Shown: one piece after another, positions 23,093 through 64,000 of the stretch
Numbering within the stretch: position 1 is the stretch's first letter
How the letters are laid out: every line of letters begins with the position of its first letter
NCBI GenBank assembly: GCA_029582265.1
Contig: CM055835.1
Span: 15,733,580-15,797,579, forward strand
DNA from: Zoroaster sp. YZ-2022
Taxonomy: Eukaryota > Echinodermata > Asteroidea > Forcipulatida > Zoroasteridae
DNA length: 64,000 bases
Direction of reading: 5' to 3'
Notes under the pieces: generated by a model
Database searches by the model: none
Told to the model about the DNA's origin: nothing
What the model saw: the letters and a program-made list of their open reading frames with translations, nothing else
Made by a program: the position numbers and the translations under genes

Positions 23093-23464
23093 CTGATTCA
23101 ACTACCAGTCACCAGTAACAAGCAGGGATGGTGATACATTCACAGTATAAGTGGTCCTGTGATATATCACGCTGTCACATGATAGTTGTAACCTCCAGTT
23201 CTTTTCAGAACTAATTACTACTAATAGAGAATTTCACATGGTGTCACCACAATTTAGTCTTACTTATCACATGATCAGCACACATGGGGGAGAACAATGT
23301 TGTAAAGCACCACCAGCCGGTCAAGTCATCCAGGCCATGATCGCTATTAAAGAATGCTGATGTATCATGTGATAGCGTGATATATCACCGGCCCACTTAT
23401 TACAGTGACCAAAAGGTATAACATCATTCCCTGCTTATTACTGATGACTGGTAGTTGAATCGGG
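23093..23464. mobile_element. Foldback element in the NSP 3' flank
   Basis: The left arm 23093-23185 (GATTCAACTACCAGTCACCA ... GATATATCACGCTGTCACAT) is the inverse of the right arm 23362-23464, with a few mismatches. It starts 113 bp after the NSP stop, so it probably lies in the 3' UTR. The loop segment (GTTGTAACCTCCAGTTC ... ) recurs at 36068-36150. Confidence 0.8.
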
Positions 23465-24203
23465 TGTGTAGGAAGCAGAGTACATGACCTACATGTAACA
23501 ACCCCCAGGAAACAATTCACGTGACCCATCATCAACAGCACATCACCATTCAAATCCATATAGTTTTTGTAGGTAATGCTGTTCAAAGAAGATAGATTTT
23601 TATTTTGAGTTTGTACATAACCAGGAATTCTTCCATCAACATTTGATGTTTTATGAAAAGAAACAATGGCTGCAAATTAATATTATTACTGATGGTATTT
23701 TATTTGCATCGTTATAGTGCAACATTTAAACTGATTATTTTTTATCGAAAAAAAAGTACTTAATTTTATGTATTCATGCAGAGGCTAAATATTTTCAATC
23801 GTTTAGAATATATTTCACTTTTTTATATTTCAAGAATTGTTTGTAATGTATGAAAAAATACACCTTAATTTAATTCAAATTTATTTTAAATTGGAGAATC
23901 CTTAATACATATTAAGTTGAATAAGAACAGCACTAAAACTATTACTATAGACTGTTACCACGTTGTAGCCATCTTGGTCATGTTCCCTGTATACACTATT
24001 GTAGCGCTTACTATCAATGTATACAAGGGACCAGACTATTTTCCCTACCAGCCTCGGTTTGGTCAGTATGTATTTGTAATGAAGAAAACGGTAATGGCTA
24101 TACTGTGATAAAGGTGACACCCTCACCTAATGCCAATGCTCTGTCACTCATTACAAGAATAGCCTATTTAATGGCTATTTGATTAAATAGCAATATACAG
24201 TTA

Positions 24204-24209
24204 AATAAA
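24204..24209 (+). terminator. Possible poly(A) signal of the NSP gene
   Basis: This is the first clear AATAAA I noticed on the + strand after the stop codon, 1.2 kb downstream. An ATTAAA variant also occurs near 23346, inside a foldback repeat. Neither choice can be confirmed without transcript ends. Confidence 0.25.
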
Positions 24210-25029
24210 TCATTTAACCCTCCTACTCCTGGTACAATTCTTTGGTCCGTTTCATTTAATTATACTTGGGCTGACATGTATTAAAATCAAAATTACCTAT
24301 GCCAAATTGTTGTTTTTTTATATAAAACTTTATATATGTAAATTTATGCAAATTTTATTGATACAGGTGTGGTAAATGACAATTATTTCCCAACAGTTAT
24401 TTAAATTCATTTTTTCATACCAATTAATAGCTGAAACTAGTCACTAATGTTAGATGATTCGTTTAAGGCACAGTCCAACCAATTGTTTGTAATTATAACA
24501 ATTTAGGCTATTTAAAAAACTAGGGCAACTTTGACTACAAGTGTATTATGCTTCATACATGTGTATGCACTACTAACCATGGGGATATGTACCCGCTTGT
24601 TAAAACTGGAATTTATCTTAAAATTATTTATTAAGAGATCGGAAATGAGCTTTGTAACAGCCTTTTAAAGTGGTTTATTGGAAATTAAAAAGTTGCTCAA
24701 ATTAATTCTTGCTAGCACAGGGCTTATCATTAATTATGTATGACCTGAATATGTGGTTATTTGTATAGAAAGACAATCATTTGACCAATCAGTCAGCCAA
24801 GTTCATAGAATACCACCATACTGAACATTTGATTTTACGAAACCCTTGGCTTCCGTTTATTGTGTACAATTGTTACAACCGATACTGTCATTTCGGCACA
24901 ATTATTCCGCGAGTTGACTGAAAATTAGACAACTGTTTGTTTTATGAATGGTGGATTAGCTGTGTTGATAATCAGTTTTGATGAATTCACCAACACAGTA
25001 CTATTTGGCATAGTACCTTTAATCATTAT

Positions 25030-25275
25030 CCCTAACCACCCCAAATCCTCCAAGGGGCACTTTTTTGGAAAAATTCAGCACTGTTTGAAACTGGTACTTT
25101 CACATCTTCACATGGGGCAAAAGCAATAAGTACAGGCCATAAGTGCTGAATATGAAAGATTAATGAAAATGCATGGTGCATTTTGAAGATAAGGGCATGT
25201 TTCAAAAAGTGCACTGATGGATTTTAGAGGATTCAGGAAGGTTCCTGGCCAGAATACCTAGGGGGTTAGGGTTAA
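25030..25275 (+). mobile_element. MITE with telomere-like TIR CCCTAACC (copy 1)
   Basis: CCCTAACCACCCCAAATCCTC at the left and GGGGGTTAGGGTTAA at the right. The interior contains CAAGGGGCACTTTTTTGG and GTACAGGCCATAAGTGCTGA. An inverted copy lies 3 kb downstream at 28086-28345. Confidence 0.78.
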
Positions 25276-26424
25276 TGGAACAACCACTGTTCTCAACAGT
25301 TTGTATTCATCTCAGTATTGGTTGTGGTTGGTCAAAAGGCTGATGTGTAACAAGTGCTACATGTACATTCCAAAGCCTAATATTACTAGACGGCAATACC
25401 TTAGGGTGTCTTTTGGACAGTTTGCTATTAAATGGACACCCTTTTTCATTTGTAAGTATAAAATGCTCTCATTTCACAGAAAACACATATATACGTCACA
25501 AAAAAGTTTGTTCCGTGCATTGTTTTCCAGTAAAAACAATTTTCTCATGACTTAAACTTTGAATTGAGCTGAAACAGGTTGGTTGTAAATGTAACAGCGT
25601 TACTGCAGTCATAAAAATACATTTTGGTAAAGGTTATTTCTTGACCAAGGGAAAAGAAACAAATCAGAAAATAGAAATACTGAAGGACTGATTTGTACAT
25701 GCATACTTTGTTTCTGGCTCGATTCATAACAAAAGATATAAATAACAAACATAATGGAAGTAACCGAGTTAAAATATAAACCAAAAACTGGACAAGAAAC
25801 TGAACACATTTATGATCTGTATCGGTCACAAAAATAATATAAATCCTGATGCTGATTTCCAATTCTAAATAAACAATTTATTCACAAGTTGTGTTGTCTG
25901 CTGTGTTGCTCATTTTAGATGGTGGTAAACCAAGCTGTATTGATTGAACTTGTATCACAGCTTTGGATTCAACTTGACATTAAACATGAACCCAGGTCCT
26001 AACACAGGGCACCAGCAATATATAGATAGACTTAAGTCAAGGTGTACATGGCATCCCGGATAGTAAACACTATGCTTTGATTTTGACCAATAAAAAAAAA
26101 AAAACTACACACATCTGCTCATGCCTTCTACAATCGTATAAAGTGATTGGTCTACATAAAATTGAATATTTTAATATTCAAATTACATGAATAAATGAAT
26201 AATTGATTGTCAGTGCCTGTGGCTTCGGATGCAGCCTTGACTGAAAGTGGGGCACAAATATTGGCTTTGTATGTAGGAGTCCACAATGAGTCAACGACGA
26301 CTTCACACAATTGCATTGCACAGGTCTGCCATACATATATTGTTTGCACACATCTAAATATACATGTAGTTCACTATTGTTGTACTTTTACACAACTGAT
26401 ACCAGTGAATAACAAGTTCACTGC

Positions 26425-26470
26425 AAAGTGAGATTGTGGTTCTGTCTTCTCTGAACCACAATCTCACTTT
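26425..26470. repeat. Perfect 18-bp-arm hairpin
   Basis: AAAGTGAGATTGTGGTTC (26425-26442) is followed, after a 10-base loop, by its exact reverse complement (26453-26470). Related sequence near 35400-35480 suggests it belongs to a dispersed element. Confidence 0.75.
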
Positions 26471-26541
26471 GAGATTCAAACCACACGGTGTTACCGTAAA
26501 CCGAACTGATAACACCAGTATTTAACCACCTTGCAATAATA

Positions 26542-26792
26542 TACTACTCAAAACAATTTAGAGAACACCGGATTTTTAACATCAAATAGGTTTGAAATGT
26601 TCCATGAACCGGGATTTTCATTTGCAACCCACTCTCTTTCAGTAGTCATGTCATGAAATGTGTAATCACTACATGCATCTGTTTCATTGTGCAGTTGTTT
26701 CTCATCAATTCTGTGAAACGTGTTTATCTGAAATAAATGATCTTGCTTTAACTGAGATTATTCCGATGTTCCCTAAATTGTTTTGAGTAGTA
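26542..26792. mobile_element. TA-flanked MITE with about 30-bp TIRs
   Basis: TACTACTCAAAACAATTTAG at the left and CTAAATTGTTTTGAGTAGTA at the right; the arms continue with AGAACACCGG / GGAACATCGG. It is flanked by TA repeats, consistent with a Tc1/mariner-like derivative. 251 bp, non-coding. Confidence 0.78.
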
Positions 26793-26857
26793 TATAACAG
26801 CTATTTAACCACATTGGTTAACATTCACACTCGGATTACCACACACTCAGTTAACAT

Positions 26858-27125
26858 CAGGGCCCAATTTCATAGAGCTGCTAAGAAGCTGATGTTTTTC
26901 ATTTCATAGCGCTGCTAACTGTTAAGCATAGAGAAAGGCACGCTAACTTGCAAGCCATTACTGATAGCAAATGAGTGATGCAACAATACAAATCCATGGT
27001 GAACGCACATGCGCCGCTCTGAATTTTCTTGCTAACATGTGAAATACACTTATGCTTAAGCATACTTTCCTGCTATACATGTAGTTAACACAAAAATTTG
27101 CTTACCAGTAAGAAATTGGGCCCTG
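26858..27125. mobile_element. MITE, CAGGGCCCAATTTC family
   Basis: CAGGGCCCAATTTCATAGAG at the left; AGAAATTGGGCCCTG at the right; GCTAAG/CTTAGC-rich interior. This TIR is familiar from many marine invertebrate genomes, which is one basis for the organism guess. Confidence 0.72.
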
Positions 27126-28085
27126 GTTTTGAACTACACAGCTGGTTGATACACATGGTTTACCACACCCTTGATTTAACCAAACCTAGTTAACTACAAA
27201 TCTAGTTTAATAACTACTGAAACCCATACCTTGTTATAAATATATAAATACCTGGTAAAACCAGATCAAGAAGTTAGTATCCAAAAATAGAACCTAAATT
27301 TATATAAAAATAGAAAAGGATAAACAAATATTTGCTAATAGTGAAGCTTTTACAAAATTGAAAACAAAAATACCACAATAAAAAGTGGTAAAATGTAGAA
27401 TATAATAATTATACAAAATTTGCAACAATTTTGCTTGTAAAATAATGAAAATAAAAGTTGTCAATCAAACTATTTGGGTAAATTTTTGCAAATTTGGCAA
27501 AATTAAGAGATGTACATTTTTAATACCAACAAAATTTGTAATGTTTTAATTAAGACATGGCCAAGAAAAATTGAACACAAATAAACGTACCATTTTAAAC
27601 TGAGTGTATGTTCTTAATGCACAGGACATAGACCTTGGTAACCCCCCAGAATCCATCATGTGACAGCTCTTACATTGCGCAATGTGACATTGAGCCATAC
27701 AGAGTCAAAGTTTATTTTGTATCACACTGATACACACATTGTACATGTATGTCTGTGTTTTACATCACGCTGACACACCTTACTTGGTCTTCATGACCAA
27801 AACAAGAATGATTTGCTACCTTCTATTTCAAAAACTACTCAATATTTAAAATTTGAATGTGAACCCAATATGGGCATTTATCAATTGGAATAAAAGCTCC
27901 CACTTCTCAGAACCGATGATGAAAGCTATTGCTCTTAATGTGTCAAGTAAGTCCAATGTTTCTTATGAGGTGATCCTCCAAATAGCCATGTCACAAGCAA
28001 GCCAAGTACTAATCTTCAATGATAAAAATAAACTTTGTGCACAAAACAATGAATACTTTAAGGCTGCACATTTACATAACTGCAA

Positions 28086-28345
28086 TTAACCCTAACCCTG
28101 GCTAGGATACCTTCCTGAATCCTCCAAAATCCTCCAGTGCACTTTTGGAAACAGGCCCTTATCTTTAAAATGCACCATGCATTTTCGTTGATCTTTCATA
28201 TTCAGCACTTATGGCCTGTACTTCTTGCCAGGTAGTAATTTTGCCCCATTTGAAGAGGTGAAAGTACCAGTTTCCAACAGTGCTGAATTTTTCCCAAAAA
28301 GTGCCCCTTGGAGGATTTTGCAGGATATGGGGTGGTTAGGGTAAT
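28086..28345 (-). mobile_element. MITE with telomere-like TIR CCCTAACC (copy 2, inverted)
   Basis: TTAACCCTAACCCTGGCTAG at the left; GGGGTGGTTAGGG at the right. The interior is the reverse complement of 25030-25275. The pair could form a long stem if co-transcribed, but both lie between the two genes. Confidence 0.78.
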
Positions 28346-28851
28346 GGCAAAAATATATATTGGAAAAGTTAAATGTAAAATAATTCCTTTCAAATAAAGG
28401 GATTATTGAAGTTGAATGAATACATTTTGATTCAGAGAATCAAAATGCTTTGCGACTTTAGTATATACTTAAGGTTGCAAAATGACATACACGAAGCTGC
28501 ACTTAATGGCGAAAAGCATCTTGGGAAAGTTACATGAAAAATAATCCCTTTCAAATAAAAAAAATAAATCAATATACTTACATGTATATTTGCACTTGAA
28601 ACATACATACAGAATGTTAATGAATTCCATCTACATGTAGAGGCTGGCAGTGAAATTAATGATAATCACAAATATAATTTGAAATGAATGTGTATATGTT
28701 TAGTCCAACTATTTCTATCAGAATTTTGGACAATTATACAGTTTGTTTCACGTCACACTTACTCATGTACTCCGTTGGTGTGTCGCAAGAATAGTTGAGT
28801 TTCTATATATTCGATTTTCAATTTAATATTGAAATTTTGAAAAGAAAACCA

Positions 28852-28857
28852 TTTATT
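28852..28857 (-). terminator. Possible poly(A) signal of the SLC6 gene
   Basis: TTTATT on the + strand gives AATAAA on the transcript, about 1.03 kb after the stop codon. It is the nearest canonical hexamer I noticed. Unconfirmed. Confidence 0.2.
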
Positions 28858-29414
28858 AAACCCTTCCTACTGTAGCTGAACTTTTGTGGCAAGTAGCTAT
28901 AGCAGTCAAAACCAGTCAACTGAATGTTTTTTTTGGTTTTTTTTACTGTTGAAGCAACTGTGGACACAGGGGGATTGTTGACTGGTTTTGACTGTTATTT
29001 TGACCACCCTCAACAATACAAGATAATGCTTTTACCAGTCAAAAACTCAACTTATTTTGACCTGTAAATGAATGGTTAATAACGGTTTTGGTTTTCAAAG
29101 GTGAGCGACCTCTTGGGTCATGACCACAGGTGATAATTTGGCCTGGTCCACTACAACCCACACATTCCCCCATACATGACCCCATCCCCCAATCCATCTT
29201 AATCCTGTGGTAATAAGAACAAGTGACAAAATGTTATTCCCTTAGTACAGGTCTGGAATTTCATGGAGGCCTTGGCCTTCGTTGCCCTGGTCTTGGTGCC
29301 TCTTATACAAATGTTCACATAGTTATTCTTATAATTATTTTAACGGAAGTGCCCTTTCTTCTATTCCTATTAGTATATAACTGGAACACCACAGACCTAT
29401 CAATGTCTTATTCA

Positions 29415-29480
29415 ACTACTTACAGACCTATTAAACTACTTACAGACCTATTAAACTACTTACAGACCTATTAAACTACT
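29415..29480. repeat. 20-bp tandem repeat, three units
   Basis: ACTACTTACAGACCTATTAA repeated three times. The following sequence (GAAACCCATACCTT...) recurs at 27225-27300. Confidence 0.85.
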
Positions 29481-29890
29481 GAAACCCATACCTTTTTATA
29501 ATTATACAAATCCCTGGTAAAGACAAAATGAAAAGTTAGTATCCAAAAATATAATGTATCTCCTCCCCTCTCCCCACCAACTTTTTGGCCTGGGGAGATG
29601 GTCCATAGGATCCATAAGCATTAATTTGTGAAAAACAAGCAAAAAATGGACAAATTTTGTTTGTTTAAATATATATTTTTGTTTGTTTGTCTGTCTGGGA
29701 GACGTCTATATTATAGCCGTTGGATTCCGATTTGTTGTGCGCTATGGTACTCTGTTGAACATTATGAACACAAATGTCAATATCATCCCCCACCCCCCAC
29801 TTTTCAACACGGACTTACGCCACTGCCTGTTTAGTGTATAATTGGAACAGCACTGAACCATACAAGTCTTATCTCGTTTTGTCCAATGGA

Positions 29891-62268
<32,378 letters not shown>

Positions 62269-63299
62269 GTTGTTCCAACTTCCAGTGTGCAGATTTGATA
62301 TGGGTATAAATTATAATCTCACGAAAGCTAAGAACCTCAACTGTCGTGTTCGTTCAAACCAGATCAAACACAGTGACTTCAGACACGAAGTAGCCGCACA
62401 CTCGACTCGACTCGTTCGTTCAACCGGGGATCGGCGGGAGCGGTCGGGGATGGGTGGGTGCACCCCACTAAATAGTCATGCGCCGAGCTGTTTATTTAAA
62501 GTGTATGGATTAGACTCATATTTTTTCTTAAAAACAAAGATTTGAGGCCCATACATTTGATGGATTGTGTATAAATGGCCCAATATCATAACCTGGGATC
62601 CTTGACTTCCAACTGTGAGTATTTTGGATACACTAGGCCCTGAAAAAGTGGTCCTAATTTGATTTCAAGCGTGCGTAAGGCCTTTTTCCAAAATGGCTGC
62701 TTTTCAGTGTGGTCGTTTTCACTACTGTAGAGGGTGGTTTTCATTGTGATGAGGATAACTCCCTGGATCTTCCTGGACTTTAGACAGTAAATAGAGAAGA
62801 AAATAAAAGGATATATATCGATCTATATTTTATTTCTTTTGGTTTTAAAAACTGTGGGACTTCTAAGTATTTTTTAACGATTTTTGAATATTTTGAGTTT
62901 AGCACTGTTTACTATGGGAGTTTATTCTGTGGGGTGTCCTTGCTCTAGGGTGTACCTCGATTAATATGAATGAGACCAAAATAGCTGCGGATTCAACCAC
63001 AGATTCAGCCGCGGATTCAACGCTGTGGGTTAATAAAATCCGGATAGATTCGAAAACCACGATCAGGTTGGCCACCTGTGTGTGGCCTTCAATAGACGGC
63101 GTATGGTACGGTCGGTATGGAGGTCGAAAAGCGGACATCTGCTTTTCAGCTTTCAACATAATGAAAAATCAGATTGAACGTTGTTGGCTAGTGCATTTTT
63201 CTACTTTTCTTCCATCTAAAAAGTAGATTGAACATTTTGGTAACATCCAGTTTTCACTTTTGATTATTTATTTGGTCATATTTGGTCATATACGGTATA
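62269..63299. other. Upstream flank of the SLC6 start codon
   Basis: The promoter or further 5' UTR exons should lie here or beyond the window. A TATAATTTATA-like stretch on the - strand near 62302-62312 is only about 35-45 nt from the ATG, so its role is doubtful. 62966-63010 holds a short GCGGATTCAAC repeat. Confidence 0.35.
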
Positions 63300-63870
63300 T
63301 ATATATATATGCCGACGATAATGGTACATCTTCTAGCATCCCTTTAATTATGAAATATTAATCGTAATATGCCAAAACCACGATATGCCCAAAGTATCTC
63401 AACTTCATAATTCGTTAACAAAAATTAACAAAAATTAACCTTAAAGGGGGCACAAATTGTTTTAACTTTTGATGAGTTGGTCATAAATACTTGGCATTAT
63501 GTAACTGATATACACGGCATATGCCGACGATAATGGTACATATTCTAGCGTCCCTTTAATTATGAATTAATTGTATCATGCTAAAACCACGACATGCCCT
63601 AAGCTGAAATCTCAACTTCATAATTCGTTTAAAAAAAAATTAAAAAATGAACATTAAAGGGGGCACAAATTGTTTTTACTTTTGATGAGTTTGATGACTT
63701 AGGGCATATCGTGGTTTTGGCATGTTACGATTAATATTTCATAATTAAAGAGACACTAGAAGATGTACCATTATCGTCGGTGTATGCCGTGTATAGTTAC
63801 ACAGTGCCGAGCATTTATAACCAACTCTTCAAAAGTTAAAACAATTTGTGCCCCTTGAATGGTCATGAAG
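63300..63870. repeat. Direct plus inverted repeat cluster
   Basis: A unit of about 180 bp (ATGCCGACGATAATGGTACAT ... AAAGGGGGCACAAATTGTTT) starts at about 63310 and again at about 63522. A third copy is inverted at about 63697-63870 (TGTACCATTATCGTCGG). Each contains CCACGAYATGCCC. Confidence 0.82.
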
Positions 63871-64000
63871 TTATGATATAATGATAGGGCTTGGATTTTT
63901 GGAGACTACTTTTTTGGGCAGCCTATTGTATGTCTTTGCAATATCTCCTTGTCTGCCAAGAAATACTGGTGGGCTAAGGATTGGGGGCGGGGTCAAATTT

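Larger units (their letters stand above)
24210..29890. other. Intergenic interval between the two 3' ends
   Basis: Both genes point into this interval. It contains MITEs at 25030, 26542, 26858 and 28086, dispersed repeats, and otherwise AT-rich sequence. No additional gene was recognised. At 25390-25450 a short motif with GGGTGTCTTTTGGAC and AAATGGACACCCT matches 12313-12360. Confidence 0.6.

Noticed and set aside
62302..62312. TATA box for the SLC6 gene
   Set aside because: It is too close to the ATG to allow a normal 5' UTR, and AT-rich matches are frequent here by chance.

Overview
This is a metazoan nuclear window, AT-rich and heavy with introns and transposons. It carries two complete or nearly complete multi-exon genes facing each other tail to tail. 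The exons have GT-AG borders whose phases match across every junction. The abundant short TIR transposons, tRNA-derived SINEs and repeats of the 'GGGCCCAATTTCATAG' and 'ATATAGCGC...AAGGCGC' type suggest a marine invertebrate, perhaps a deuterostome such as an echinoderm or hemichordate. The species cannot be fixed from the sequence.

Gene A (+ strand, from before position 1 to 22980) encodes an NSP-family adaptor related to vertebrate BCAR3, SH2D3A and SH2D3C. Seven exons are visible. They encode the end of an apparent SAM domain, a linker, an SH2 domain, a proline-rich middle and a C-terminal Cdc25/RasGEF-like, Cas-binding domain. The 5' exon or exons lie left of the window. The joined visible coding sequence is 2409 nt (802 codons plus stop) with no frame conflict.

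Gene B (- strand, 62268 to 29891) encodes an SLC6 Na+/Cl--dependent transporter. Thirteen exons give 1983 nt (660 aa plus stop), with phases matching at all twelve junctions. Sequence features lean towards the GABA/taurine/creatine branch rather than the monoamine branch. The 3' ends of the two genes are about 6.9 kb apart.

The most striking non-genic structure is intron 7 of gene B (39404-48353). Almost the whole 8.95 kb is a minisatellite of 21-, 22- and 25-bp units, running from about 30 nt inside the 5' splice site to the 3' splice site. Read on the transcript strand, each unit resembles a 3' splice site (pyrimidine-rich, ending in TCAG), and the true exon 8 acceptor looks like a degenerate unit. 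The array is interrupted by a SINE-like composite and by a 1.16-kb hAT element. That hAT element is itself interrupted by a 139-bp palindromic MITE with a 9-bp target duplication.

The other introns and the intergenic interval hold many TIR elements. At least six families are bounded by TTAA; one carries a broken THAP-domain ORF, which points to the Kolobok superfamily. There are also two 9-bp-TSD Mutator-like elements, hAT-like elements, tRNA-derived SINEs, and fragments of non-LTR and possibly Penelope-like retroelements. I saw no rRNA gene, no convincing functional tRNA gene and no CRISPR array.
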